Shown in pieces: positions 34,230 through 47,427 of a stretch of 64,000 bases of DNA. Origin of the DNA: Physcia stellaris (lineage: Eukaryota; Ascomycota; Lecanoromycetes; Caliciales; Physciaceae); NCBI GenBank assembly GCA_018902385.1, contig JABSSW010000007.1, forward strand, positions 310,001 through 374,000, given 5' to 3'. Position 1 is the stretch's first letter. Every line of letters starts with the position of its first letter. A program made the position numbers and the translations under genes. The notes under the pieces were generated by a model. The model did not search any database and had not been told where the DNA came from. It was given only the letters and a program-made list of their open reading frames with translations.

Positions 34230-35523
34230 TGTATACTTTGTGAGTGATGAAAGAGGATGCTGGGAATAAATACAGAACAGGATGCCACTTATGAGATACT
34301 TATATGCACTTTTTTCTCCACGCGGGTTGCTTTGCCTTACGATGTGATAGTTGATCTAGATGAATGGGCAAATTGCATCAATGGAGCATGAATTCGCTCA
34401 AGTTGAAGCTGCGGTCACTGCTGACATCGACTGCTCTGTGAAATACAGCTCTGGATTCATCGTGTCTGCATCGTCTTTGCCGTATCACGGTACCTCAGTG
34501 CCTCAGCCCTTTCGCCCTCAAGCATTGTATCCGAAATTTGAGATTCGAAAATTCAGAACTCAGATCGAATGAAAATGAACGATGCTTATCTCGAGCAGAA
34601 AGAGTCAAATAGATCCCTACCTTGCCTCGCCTACCCAGTCAATCCCAAAGGAAAATCCCCGGTGTGAAGCGTTCTAAACAGAACTCTCCCACAGAGCCCC
34701 TCATACAGACAATAGCCTAAAGCCATCACGTCATCCTTTAATCAGCATAGCTGATCGTATGGAACTCGAGATAGTGGTCTGGCGTAACTTAGAAGATGAG
34801 CTGGTCGGTGCTTTGTAGGTATGATTGTCCGAGAGGGGTTGGGGCGAGGAAACAATTGAAGTTCGTAGAAGCTGTCTCATGACGGATAACCAATTCGCAG
34901 CTGTGATGATATTGGGGGTTCCCAAGAAGGTCTAATATTTTTTGAGTGTGTTAGGCCACTCGTCCAGTGCAGACCTTGAGTGCAAAGAGAAGGGTAAACG
35001 CGTATATCGTGATTAGTCTATGAGAGATTTGGACGACAAGAATATAAATAGAAAGGTGCCCGCTTCACAGATCTCATAGTTACCCCGTCTTTTGGAGTAT
35101 TCAACGTTATGAAGATTGCTTTTCGAAATCAGTAGGTTTTTCCAGATTGGGATAAATGAGAGATTCTTCACCTTTATTGTGCGTCGGCTTACAACGAGAT
35201 CTCTCAGGTCGAATAATAATCAGACTTTCTAATACTGTGATCCCATCCATGACGTTATGATTCCCAATCGGAATGGAAGAATTTCTTTGTGATATTCCGA
35301 AGAGTTTCAGGGGAGATTCTAGAGACTCTAGGGGTTGTGGCTAGGCAACGCTAGGCGCGTCATCACCAAATTTAGGGGTCCAGCTCCAATGAAGCCCAAG
35401 AATTTCCCCCCAAGAAACCACAAGCGAGAACCAAACACAGGCCCAGCTCACAGGGATATTCTCTTACTCCAAGGCGTTCGCGCCATCGACGCCAAAGAAA
35501 GGGTTACACCATCTGGGAATACA
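34230..35523. other. Intergenic, upstream of COG1
   Basis: No supported gene. Frames are short and the sequence shows no repeat structure that I can see. Confidence 0.5.
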
Positions 35524-38069
35524 ATGGCTGAGGGACCTGATCCAAAGACCTTCGGGTCTTGGGAAGATGCTTTCCAGTATCCTGTCGCGGCTGTCCGTGG
35601 GATGGAGAAACAGCTACGCAGCGATATTGACTCCAATCGAGAACGCTTACGGTCACTAGTGGGGTACGCACAGCACCTCTGCAACCTACAACGGGATTCG
35701 GTATCTCATAGCAAGAGAAGCTGATCGTAGTGGACTCCGCTAGGGCAAGCTACCGCGAACTCCTTGGGACCGCAGAAACAATTATCGAGATGGACGGGAA
35801 AATACAGAAAGTCGAGGCTCATCTGGGCAATCTTGGGGAAAGGTGTAATACTAGGTTGCTGGAAAAGAAAACGTCTAATCTCAGGCGGTGGGATATGGCT
35901 GTAGGAGCAGTAGGTATATTCAATGCTATCGACAGACAGATACTGTCAAAGCTCATCAATTTCCGTACAGACACCGAGCGATACGTACTCGCTTCTCAAT
36001 TGGCGGTATTGAGAAGCTGTCCTGAAGCCATCTCAAGGCTCATGAAAGGTTCTTCTTCAGTACTCTTGGCAGCCAAAGTCCTTGTAATTTCGAGGCTTTT
36101 GCATACGAAGTTATCACAGCGTTCGAGGCCTCCACCGTACCTCGAAACGCTGCGGAACCGTCTAGCCGCTCTGCGTCGAAGAATCCTTGCTAATATCGAT
36201 AAAAGCATGAAGAGTCCAGAAATAACCAAAGACGCTCTAATAGAGTCAATGTGTGCTTTCTCCCTTGCAACCAGTTCGTCGCTGACCGACGTGCTTCGCC
36301 ATTTTCACCATGTACGCATGGAAGCAATAAGTGCACAGGGTCGAGAAAAAGCCCATAGTCATGAGGGTATTCTTCACGCAATGCGACTTTACATCAGTAC
36401 TCTCAAAGATACCAAAGCCATTTTTCCTGCTTTACTGTTTCAGGCACTTGAGGGTCTTAAATCCGAGCCATTACTCAAAAATCAGGATCTATTTTCATTG
36501 TTAGAGCTCAACCTCGACTTACATGAAAGATGGATAGAGGATGATGTCAAGACGTTCACGCCTTACATCAGGTTAAATGACCTTCAGAAATCAGATTCCG
36601 AGAAGATGTTGAGACAGTGGGCGAGAAGAGCCTTGTCGTCTCTAATTAACGACCTGCGGAAAGACCTCGAAGGCTTTACCGATACGCTTGCAATCATGGA
36701 TCTTCGAAGGCAGCTGTTCGAGCTCTGGTTCTCCAATCAGCATCAATGTACTGGCGTCGAACCGTCTGAAATGATTAATGGGTTTCGTGAAGTAATCAAT
36801 ATTCGTTGGACTGGTATTATTGAGACGCAGCTGAGTTCTCTGGAAGAATTAGGCTCAATGATTCGGAAAACCGTACAGAATTGGCCAAGAAACACTGCTT
36901 CTATGAATCAATCTCTCTGGAGCTCTACAATATTGTCCATGGATGTCTCTCATGGCGGGAAAGCTTTTCGGGAAGCACTTGTAGCAAAAAGTCGTGGAAT
37001 CGATGATATTCTACAAGAGGTGTTCGACAGATACACCGTGTGGCTTACTTCGGTTGAAACGATTGGGGCTACAATCGCGAAAGTGCAAGCATTTAAATGG
37101 GAAGATGCCGTCTCTACCATCGAGGAAGAAGACGACATTCTCGACGACAAGCAAATTCTCCTCAGCGAGGATGACCCTCGTTTGCTGCAAGAACAGTGCT
37201 CCGACTCAATACAAATTTCTTTCCAAAGATTAGAAAGGATCTTGGAATCAGCTGCGGAAGGACTCAATGAGCTTAGCGATGGTCCTAAAGCTGTATTTCT
37301 CCTACGTGCTTGGAGAGACATAAGGCAACGAATGCCGAAGAGCTACCAGTATCGCGACTTGGGTCTCAAATCGATCGTAATGCTCCAGAAAGTGATCGCG
37401 AGGACGGTTCTTCGAGGTCCACTACAGCGCGGTAAGAAACACATTGCAAAAGTAATTCGAGAACACAGAGTCCCTGGCAGACCACTTTGGGAAGGTGACC
37501 CTTCATTGCCGATCTTGCCTTCTCCATGGGCATTTCGCTTATTACGCGATGTCATGTCGAGCATGGCTGAGATCGGAAGTGACATGTGGAGTACTCACGC
37601 AACCAACACCCTCAAGAAGGAGCTACGAAGTCTGATAGTAGTCAGCATAGAGGAATCAAGATTAAAGCCTCTTCAACCCAGTGGACAGACGGTCGATACG
37701 TCAAACATTGATGGAGATGGTTTTGGAGAAGGCGTGGAGAGCTACAGCGTCAGTCAATCCGGGCAACAGATAATGCCCCAAAAGGACCCAACACTAGACA
37801 AGTTGACGAACGGGGCTGTGAACGGAGTCGTCGAGGGAGTAAAGTCCCCCGAAGTCAAGATACAGCAAGCATTCGACCTACTCTACCTCTCACACGCCAC
37901 GTCGCTGAAATCTTCCGAGCAAGTCGTGGATGCATATGCATCCTTGCAGTCGACCCTCCAGACTGATCTCGATCTAGCACCAGAATCCTTGAACAGGATG
38001 AAGAGAGCCGCAGAGGATTACTGGAAGCGCACTAGTTTGCTCTTCGCTTTGTTAGACCTAGGGCTATAA
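35524..38069 (+). CDS. COG1, conserved oligomeric Golgi complex subunit 1
   Basis: Exons 35524-35663 and 35744-38069 give 821 residues. The N-terminus MAEGPDPKTFGSWEDAFQYP and the following VAAVRGMEKQLRSDIDSNRE are the Vps51/Cog1 tether signature. The intron joins LRSLVG to ASYRELLGTAETIIEMD through GTACGC...CGCTAG. Helical, coiled-coil-prone sequence continues to the C-terminus (YASLQSTLQTDLDLAPESL, KRAAEDYWKRTSLLFALLDL). Cog1 holds the two COG lobes together and tethers retrograde vesicles at the Golgi, so its loss disturbs glycosylation. An earlier acceptor (ATCGTAG) would bring in a stop, so the later one was chosen. Upstream in-frame ATGs exist, but the conserved start is at 35524. Confidence 0.9.
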
Positions 38070-39999
38070 CGTTTAAACACGAGAGTCGTGAAGAACTGAT
38101 TGAGGTCAACAGGCTGTCGCTCGGCGCCGAACGTGCCAATGCAATTGCTCAGCTCAAGCTGGCGCATCAGCATCACCAGGTATCAGAGAATGTAGGCGTT
38201 TAATGACGTCTGATCATCGATTCTGACTGTAGACCACTGCTTGGGGGACGTCTGCGACATTAACGATTATGCCGGTTGTTGAACCTTGTGCCTGGGATAA
38301 AACAGGTTGCGGATTGCTTTCATCAACCACTCGGAAATATTTATTTGACATCGAGCAACCAATTCAGCACGCTTCCGATAGCAAGCGTATATTCTGTGCT
38401 GCTGACTACGATTGAGCATGCTATGAACAATTCGAGAGGAGTGGTCGCTTTCAGACACCGAATAAGAAGAGACAAATCTCACGGTCCGGTACTGGTACTA
38501 TCAGTAAGAGTCTGCTTTCTTGCTACTGAATCTTGATAATATGAAGCTTTCTCAATCATCATTTTTTTGATTGCCACATGCTCCTCTACTGAATCGGAAA
38601 ATGATGAGAGCGACGCAATCGGTTGGTCAATCGCTGCCAGACGTTCTCGTCTATGGGAATACAGTCACTCTACTGGAGCACTCAACTCATCTGTATCGTT
38701 CTTGATTATTATTCCCGGCGACCTTTCCGATTAGTCTGCGCCGAAATGCCTAACCGTCATCATGATCTGCGGACCATGCCACCAGAGAGTCCATACTCGT
38801 ATTGGTTAAGACTTTGAGTCCTCTCAAGCTTGGCTTTTCCATGAGGTCTTGTTCCGCGAGCCGCGCTTCTCAGCTTTCAACCCAATCATCTTCTCTCTTG
38901 ATCCTTGCACAACATATCACGGGTACTAAATTCATGCCCCAAGAATAATAATGAGTGAAAAAAAGATCTCGTCGACCAGAAGTCCAGGACCATGCCTCAT
39001 AAGCACTTAAGCAGGGGCGAATTTCCTTGCTTTAGCTGCCGCGTCGCTTATTTCTCAACTTCTAGTTCACCCACCTCCCGCTCCAATCCTCACTCAGCGC
39101 TTTTGCTAGCCTCTCGATTCTCATGCATGAAATGAGAAACCGCATATCGAATACGGGAACCATTCGCAATACTCGGCTCAAACCCCAGACTCACCCAGGT
39201 GCTCGGAGAAATGGCGAAACGTGGCTTTGTCTGTGCATCGTCCTTTTGCATCTGCACGGACTCTGTTCTGCTCAATCGGAAGTTCGGAACCTCTCCACGA
39301 GCACTGGGTGGGTGGTGGATATATGGATTGGACCCCCATGAGAACGTCTCTGAATGCCTTGCACAAACCCATGGCTGTGGGTGATGACGAGAATTGCTTC
39401 TGCCCGCACAACTTCGAAGGACGGAAAGTTGAAGTAAATCCACCAAGGCTCTTCAGAAACTAGACTCGCCACAAATCGTCGTCCAAGCTTTGGCTCTCGC
39501 TCAGCTAGTGGTCTGGCCACTCGGTTTTTGGTGAAGCCACGATCCCGGAAAATTGATGTGGCTGCCCAGTAGTAGTGCCCACCGTCTCGAAATCTTGCTA
39601 ATTCATTGCACTAAAGAGGGTCCGGCCAATATTAGGAACACCGTCCCTCGAAATCTCGAACGCCCGTGCCTGGATTCATAGCTTTTGGTCTTGACGGGAT
39701 CTTGACTGGCCTGTTATTACCTAAAGTACACCTCTCACGGTTAGTTCTAGTTCCTAGATAGCTAAGCTTTGTAGTCTAGCAAGCCGTTGGATGTCATTCT
39801 GGTGGTAAGTATAAGTCTTGTCGTCCACCGTTGGTCATGTTGCGAAAGCTGGGCATCTGGAAGAATTCTGCACACCCGCACTCAAAGCGAAACTCTGTAT
39901 CACAGTCCATGAGTTGCGCGACGTCTTGTCCTTTCAATTGAATCATCTGTACATGTCCCCTTTGTATCCTCGCTCCATTATTTTCCACCAGAGTTCTCG
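38070..39999. other. Intergenic; possible coding fragment just after COG1
   Basis: From about 38083 to 38203 a frame without an ATG reads HESREELIEVNRLSLGAERA and onward to a TAA. It is helical and Glu/Ala/Gln-rich, and could be a relic or chance. The rest, including 39.0-39.5 kb, has only short overlapping frames. Confidence 0.35.
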
Positions 40000-42010
40000 A
40001 TGAGTATGGAGAAGGCACCATCACTCACCGCTTCTGCGGTCAATCATACCGTCACTGTGGCGGCGACTACAATGCACAAAACACTGACCCATACGGCCCC
40101 CGCAAGGATAGAGACGACCACCATGGTTCCATCCTCAAAATCTTCACCAACACCTACATCAGCGCCTGTTCAAGTGGATCCCAGTGCTCAGATCGCACAG
40201 CTGCTATCCACATGGCCACAGTGTATTGTCAGTCGATCAATGCTATCGAGCAAAGACAAGAGGCTGACTAACGATATAGCAACCGGCTGCCTCTGCAGGC
40301 ATTGCCGCAACTGGTTGCGGGCCAGATACTCAATGTATATGTGCCGACAAGACGTTCCCTTTGATGGTTCTGGGCGGCATGACACAAAATTGCACTCCAG
40401 CTGATATTCAGAGTATGTATCCAATCATTCCATTATTTCTTCTCGAAGTGGCAAGCAGTCGGTTCGCCAAAGTATGACTCGGTCATCTACTTACGAGAAA
40501 CACAGTGACGCAGAGCTCTATCACCAAGCTGTGTCCGCACCTAGGCGATAGTCGAACACCGGAGGTCGTTATAGTCGTGGCCTTCATTACTACGCTTGCA
40601 CTCATCTCAGTCGCCTTACGTATAGTCTCTCGAACATTGGGTCGGATAAAATTTGGCTGGGATGATTGGCTTATCTTTTTCGCAATGGTATGCGTTCAAC
40701 GACCCGTCGCTGACTTCTTCCTCCTAAAATGCCTTACAGGTGGCCGCTTTGGGCGAGTCAGTTGCTATGTTTAAAGGTACGTCGTATCTTCCTTATTATT
40801 GATTTGTAGGAAACTGACTCGATGACCTTGAAAGGTGCCAGCGTTGGGCTTGGCAAGCATCTCATCACCCTAAGTGGACCACAGATCACTACGTACCTGA
40901 AGGTCAGTTACTTGCATTTTGAGGGAGTTTCATCATGTCGCTGACTGAACCTCCTGTCAGACTTTCTGGGCCATCCAAACGTGTTTTTCCTTCTCGGTCA
41001 CAGCGATAAAGTTGTCAATCCTGTTTTTCTACCGTCGAATCTTCCCCTCTCAAGGAACATATATCGCCCTCATCGCCACTGGTTGCTTTCAGATCGCATG
41101 GTTTCTTGCCCAATTCATCTCAGTCATGCTTTCATGCCGGCCTATCGCGTTTTTCTGGGATAAAACGATCCCTGACGGCCAATGTATCAACGAGAATACG
41201 ATAAGCTACGTGATCACAGCTGCCAGCTTGCTTGCGGATTTGATTATTTTCGCGATACCGATCCCAAGTCTTTGGGGCCTAAAGAGGTCGTTATCTCAGC
41301 GAGTAGGTCTGATCGCCTTGTTCGCCACCGGTGCTCTGTAAGTAGTGACTACCGCAACTGCCAGTGAGTCTAGGCGGATTGGAAGGGCTGACACTCCAGC
41401 GTAGGGTGTGTGTAGCTGGCATAGTACGGATCCCATTCCTGATAGAGATGGATGTTAACGATATCACCTGTAAGCTTACTTCTCCCTTCTTCAACTAATT
41501 TGCCCCATGCATTGAGGAAAAGGCATGATTTAGCGGGGCTATGATGCATGAAGGGCCTCACCATCGTAGCTTGATCAATATCGACTAACCTACTCGACTG
41601 TAGGGTCTATCGTCCCGGCTGCGATCTGGATTATGGTGGAAACGAAGATTGGTATTGTGTGTGCCTGCCTACCAACTCTGTTACCACTTTTCCGCAAAGC
41701 CGGCCAAACCCTTCGCTCGCAGTTTTCCAATTTCAACAGTTCTTCTGGTAGCCCCAGCCATCAGCATGGAGAGCCAATCGTTCTTTCCGATTCCAAGAAT
41801 TCTGGAAGCGGATGCCCCAATTGCAACTGCAGTCAATGCAACAGTAGCAGGGCGATGAGTAATGCGGGAATTGAGAAACTGGCGAAGAAACAGAGAGGGT
41901 GGTATTCGGCGGCGTTGAGTAACGTGAGCAGGGCTGAGACGGGGATGCGCTCTGAGAGTGTGGAGGAAATGGTGGTGAAGCCGAAGAAGGATGGGGATTA
42001 TATTGTTTGA
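40000..42010 (+). CDS. CFEM-domain PTH11-like seven-helix receptor
   Basis: Eight exons: 40000-40227, 40280-40412, 40506-40687, 40740-40776, 40835-40902, 40961-41337, 41405-41469 and 41604-42010, giving 498 residues. A Ser/Thr-rich N-terminus leads to a CFEM-like region (STWPQCIQPAASAGIAATGC, then QCICADKTFP and QNCTPAD). Only six of the usual eight cysteines are visible. Seven hydrophobic helices follow, with landmarks FGWDDWLIFFAM, GLGKH, KLSILFFYRRIF, FATGALVCVAGIVRIPFL and ETKIGIVCACLPTL, typical of fungal PTH11/rhodopsin-like membrane proteins. The C-tail is cytosolic and Ser-rich with a CPNCNCSQC cluster. Such receptors sense surface or host cues. No signal peptide is seen, so an upstream first exon may be missing. 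Exon phases agree throughout. Confidence 0.85.
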
Positions 42011-44850
42011 CGGCGGCAACTATGGCGATGATGTTATTTTTCCTACGACCTTATTGTGTTATGGTGAATCATAGGTATACTTCAACTCTCCTGCCCAGGA
42101 TTACCAGTGAAGACTAAGATCTCAAATAACTCCAATGGGAACATCAGGTTTAGAACTGCCATCACGCCGGAAACCGGGCCGTGGGCTTTCATCCTCTTGA
42201 TTACCTCAAGGTAGGTTGTCTCCGGCCATGCACGTTATCGTCTCGGAACATCGACTTGATTGGGGCAGAGGCCAGTGTCTGCCACCTGTATAGTCCTTTG
42301 CATCCTTATATCAGCTTCATACTAGCCCTCCTTCCACTCCTTATATTCTGTCTGATCTGCCTCTCGGATCTTTCTGCTGAGGAAGCAAAGAGACCACCAA
42401 GCAGCACCTGTGATAGATGAAAGAGTCTGACTTGCGCGCGCTCGACCCCAGTGCACAGCCAACTCACTGTGTTTACCGGATATGAACCATGGCTACTCTT
42501 TTCATTTCCAATTATACGTTCGCAGGGACAAGGAAATACAATGAGATTTATGATTAAGATCCCATAAAGGGAATTAGTTCAATAGTTTCGCTTTTCAGGA
42601 CGCTACGCGAATTCGGACATCTACTCAGCAAATCTACCAAAAAGGGTAACATACTGCTCGGAAGAAAGAGGCTAGCTGACCTTGAAGCCCACCACTTGGC
42701 TTTGGAGAATCTTCCCAGAGAGCATGAATGTGGGATGAGCATCGTTGATGTCCGGGTGTCTCTCGAGCGAGGCGTGCCGATATTCACTGTTCAACCACAT
42801 CACTGATCAGGCGCACATCTAACTCAGCTCCCTCTCACCCATTACCAGCATACACGGAAATTTGGCGGGTTAGAAACGAGGTCCCCTGAGAAACATCGGC
42901 GAAGTCGTACAAGTGGCTTTTGGCAGAGGCGTCAAGATAATGATTATGGTAGCAAAGCGAGGGAATTCGTCGGGCTTACAACAGCCGGCACACCGATGTC
43001 TCATTGAATGAGAGCAAGAAAGACGATCGGGGTTGTGGAACAGTAAGTAAGCACACGTGATGTGCCGTAGCTTGCGTGGTCGCGTAAGCACCAGGAATCC
43101 CTGGGAATGGAACAATGCCTTTCTGTCGGGTACGTTTTGGAAGAGGAGGGAGACGGATAGATGCTTGACACATATGGAAACAAAGGGCCCTCATGACCGA
43201 GGCAATGACTTGATAAAAGCAGGATGCAACATATCGGCCGCAAATGGAGAATAGAGGTGGTGGTCGCCAAGAAAGGACAGCTGCACCAATCACGCTGCAT
43301 GAAAAGCTTATCTTTGAGTCCGAAGCCGTCGAAACGTGGAAGGATGCCCTAACCCGTTAGCGGGCTGATGGTCCCGTCATTAGACGCGCTTCCATTCGTG
43401 AGCCTCCCCACGCTTTCGCTTTTCCTCAGCCTGTCATCGAAATTATACAAAGTGTGATCCATACACAGTCAGCTCATGCTGGATGTGGGAGTGCGATTCA
43501 TAACAGCGACCATAGACGGTGGTACGGAGTAATCATATCATGTTGCACTTCTTGGAATCGGACTCTTTGATGAGTGATGACTACAGTACGGATTGCTCCC
43601 CTTGCAGTTACGCCCCTTAAGCCTAGATTGAAATGCAGGTCCTCGACCAGCGAGCTCATTGACTGGCTGGCGGCTACTCTGACCTTATTTTTCTATCCGA
43701 GCTGAAGGGGCCTGCGGATCTAACGACTTCCTACCTTTTCAACGTTACGCCAACGCACGCAATAATAAATGAACCTGCATTGCGCAAGATTCCCTGACCG
43801 TTTCAGCAATGACATATCACCATATTCTTAATGGGATTCTCTTTAAACGGCCGGGAAGATAGTTACAGCTTGTGATCAAAGAGTTCTCGACTGCTATCCC
43901 GTGTCAACTCTTATCTTGGGAATGCACTACCAAGTGGCACTGGTGGTTTAGATCATGAAGCACTTAGCCTAAACGAGCTTATCTTTGAAACTTCATCCAA
44001 CGAGTCTCCTCAAGGTGGCTTCTTTGTCCCACCCCCACCAAACTGGCAAGCCGAGTGTCGTCCACCGCGACTGACATGTGATTAACGAGATGCTGTATTT
44101 TCATCTCGAGGGCAATTGAGAGACCCACTTTTCAATGAAGAGCTTGATCTACCGAGGGAAGAATGAACGGCCATATATTTCTCCTTTTCAGCCAATCAGC
44201 CTGGCATTTGCTAGGCTGATTGGAATTCACTCATCTCGAAGGCTGAGACGGCACAGTAAATGATATCGGATTGCATTTCTGAAATAGCTACCACACCTCT
44301 CGCTACCGAACTTGGCAGATGCAGCACTTCTTAAGCCAAGATCTCGGTTGTGCTCCGTGCAATCATGCCTGGGCCCTTTCTCATTGGATATGTCCTCCAT
44401 ATTGCACTGGTGGCCGCTGTGAGTAGAGCAGGGACCAGGTTGGATCCAGAAGGGTCCACCGCATCCTGGGCATACTCGATATACAGAGTCTCGCTAAGCT
44501 GACCGGAATGTCACAGATAAGGCTCGGAATCAGTCATGATTCACGCATCTTCGTCCGGCTTGGAAGGTGCGGGCCTGCAAGTGAGCCATCTGATTTGTCC
44601 CTTCAACATATCTAGGCAGAATTTGAGCTACTTTGACTACCACCCTCCCACGAACAACTTGACCTCCAAGCCTAAGCCGTCTGCCACGGGCGAGCGAATT
44701 CTCTTTGGCGTGGATTTCTTTGTTATATCTCCTCATCCCCCACCTTCCCTCTTTCCCCGTCTGTCGACTTTTCTTTATTTGCAACTAACTGTTGTTCCAT
44801 TACCCGTATACCTTCAACGCTATCGTTCGTGATAGCACGCAGCATCCAAG
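42011..44850. other. Long intergenic region upstream of the ammonium transporter
   Basis: About 2.8 kb without a supported gene. It contains several GATA-type sites, given separately, and otherwise only short frames. Confidence 0.5.
43307..44521. promoter_or_regulatory. Cluster of GATA (AreA/NIT2-type) sites
   Basis: CTTATC occurs at 43307-43312, 43910-43915 and 43978-43983, and GATAAG at 44516-44521, all upstream of the ammonium transporter start at 44851. Two of them lie in the same 13-mer, AGCTTATCTTTGA (43305-43317 and 43976-43988). GATA factors activate ammonium permeases under nitrogen limitation in other fungi. Binding here is inferred. Confidence 0.5.
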
Positions 44851-46457
44851 ATGCCTGACGTTAACGAATCCTTCACTCTGGCGGATCTCGCTGCTCTGAA
44901 TTACACCATCCTTGTACCTTACAATGGCACTATTGCAACTGGAGGTGATTCCTTGACTGACAACCTCAATATCTTCTACACAGTGAGTACACCATTTCAT
45001 TGCATTGTCTTCTGAGCATCGATGCACTGACCTATTTCCAACTTCAGAGTGGAGACTTAGCATGGATTATGACATCCACTGCCCTGGTGCTACTCATGAT
45101 TCCTGGTGTCGGCTTCTTCTATTCCGGCCTGGCTAGGAGAAAGTCAGCTTTGTCTCTGATTTACCTATCCATGATGTCTGCCGCCGTTGTCACCTTTGAA
45201 TGGTTCTTCTGGGGTTATTCTTTGGCCTTCTCACACACCGCGGGCAAATACATCGGTAATCTTGACAACATCGGTTTTCGAAACGTGCTGGCTGCTCCAT
45301 CCGTTGGAAGCGCCAAGGTGCCTGATATGCTATTCGCTATCTATCAATGCATGTTTGCCGCTATAACTCCAGCTTTGGCGATTGGAGCAGCTGTTGACCG
45401 CGCCCGGATGGGCCCTTGTGTGGTCTTCATGTTCATCTGGGCAACCATTATCTACAATCCCATAGCATGCTGGACTTGGAATTCGGCAGGATGGGTGTAT
45501 CAGATGGGAGGTCTCGACTTTGCTGGAGGGACTCCCGTTCATATTTCATCGGGTGCCGCCGCTCTGGCTTACTCATTGATGCTCGGCAAGCGACGAGGAT
45601 ACAAGGATGCCGGCGGCTTACCATATCGCCCACACAACGTAACCCATGTCGTCATCGGGACATCATTCCTATGGTTCGGATGGTTTGGCTTTAACGGCGG
45701 TTCCGCACTAGGCGCTAATATGCGCGCTGTTTCTGCCTGCGTTGTTACCCATCTTGCAGCTTCGGTTGGTGGCTTCACCTGGGTGTTGCTCGACTACAGA
45801 CTCGACAGGAAGTGGTCCACTGTTGGATTCTGCTCTGGTGCTATTTCAGGCCTCGTCGCCATTACTCCTGCTTCCGGTTTCGTACCAGTGTGGTCTGCAG
45901 TCATCTTCGGCGTTGTGGGAGCGATTGGTTGTAACTTCGGCACGAAGCTCAAGTACTATCTCAGGATCGATGACTCGCTCGATATTTTTGCAGTACATGC
46001 CATTGGCGGCACCATCGGCAATCTTTTGACCGGGCTGTTTGCTGCGTGAGTACCTCGTTGAAATCAATTTGACGAGACCTCGGACTAATCTTACCGCTAC
46101 AGTGATTACGTCGCGCATCTCGACGGCTTTTCCGAAATCCCTGGCGGCTGGCTCAATGGGAACTACATCCAGCTCGCTTACCAAATTGCGGATTCTGTCT
46201 CCGGTTTCTCCTACAGCTTCTTCGGGACATGCATCATCCTCTTCTTCATGAATCTCGTCCCAGGCCTTTCCCTACGCGCATCGGAAGAGGCTGAAATCAT
46301 TGGCATCGATGATTCCGAGCTTGGCGAATTCGCCTACGATTACGTTGAGCATAAGCGCGAAATCCCGTACACCTCCAGCATCAACGGTATTGCCAGGAGC
46401 TCAGGGTCTGGCACGCCACCTACTACCAGTTATGTTGAGCCAAAGAGCCATGTCTGA
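44851..46457 (+). CDS. Ammonium transporter (MEP/AMT family)
   Basis: Exons 44851-44982, 45048-46045 and 46103-46457 give 494 residues. The extracellular N-terminus has NYT and NGT glycosylation sites. Landmarks of the eleven-helix Amt fold are GVGFFYSGLARRKSALSL, DFAGGTPVHISSGAAALAYS (first pore His), FLWFGWFGFNGGSALGAN and DIFAVHAIGGTIGNLLTG (second pore His), all intact. The cytosolic tail contains GLSLRASEEAEIIGIDDSEL, the conserved regulatory helix, and ends in a Ser/Thr-rich segment. The protein imports ammonium at the plasma membrane; Mep2-type members also signal filamentous growth, but which branch this is cannot be decided. The upstream GATA sites fit nitrogen control. Confidence 0.95.
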
Positions 46458-47414
46458 AGTAAATTGGACCGAGGAGTTGATTTCATGCTATCCTTACACT
46501 AATAGTTTGAGATGTATTGGTTCTTATCAGGGAATGGATACGTCTACAGTTATTCGGTTGTTAGAAGAGATATTTGGCTTGTAGAATAGAATCTTTTATG
46601 GGGGCGTTGCTTTTGTTTTTGAGTTTAGATATCCATCTCTGTTGTCGGTTTCGAATACTCGCTATCTGATACCTTATGAATATACATGCTCAAAACTCCA
46701 AAGTATCAGTGATCGACAAAGTCAATTTTCTAAAATGCGCAATCTATTCGAAATTCCGTGCAAGTCATCCATCACCGTTCCCAGACGACACCAACGGTCT
46801 CCGAATCATGCAGCTTGTAGAATACAGGAGACACGTCTTACCGTAACACTCCAAATCGGGCAAAAAAGATCGCAAAAACTCTCTTCTTGGTTTGTTTCAT
46901 TCCCGCATATTGCCGGTCAGTACCTATCACATCATTTGTCGACAGTACCTACATACGGGGATTTTAACGCCTTCGTGCAACCGCAGTTCCACGGTTTAGC
47001 CAAGTGTAAACGGTGTTTCTGCGGTTTAAGATACTTTGAACGGCGGTTTAATCCGGAACTTACCGTCAAAAGCGCCACGCAAGGCCCTATTATGTAGATA
47101 CTGCGGCTTTGGAGATGTTGCATGCGCCGAGGAGGGATTCTACCGAAATTAAGAGGGCCGAGGATACTTTAAGGTATTTTTAAGTCAGCGGACAATATTA
47201 TCTACATCAAGACGTGTAAGCACAATTGTCGGCGGTGGGGTTGGTGGAGGTTGGTCTAGATTTGAGATGGGATGATTGGGGGCGTGTTGGATGTCTTGGC
47301 TTATATTCCGATTAGGCACTCGTTTCCCAATTGGTCAAAGTGACCCATCGATTGATCCACAAGCGAGCAAGCTAGCCTCGTATAGCTTACCGGTCTCGGA
47401 TTTTAGGGAGTTGT
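46458..47414. other. Intergenic, ammonium transporter to retroposon
   Basis: No gene is supported. This is the 3' flank of the transporter. Confidence 0.5.
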
Positions 47415-47427
47415 TCAAGGAGGCCGT

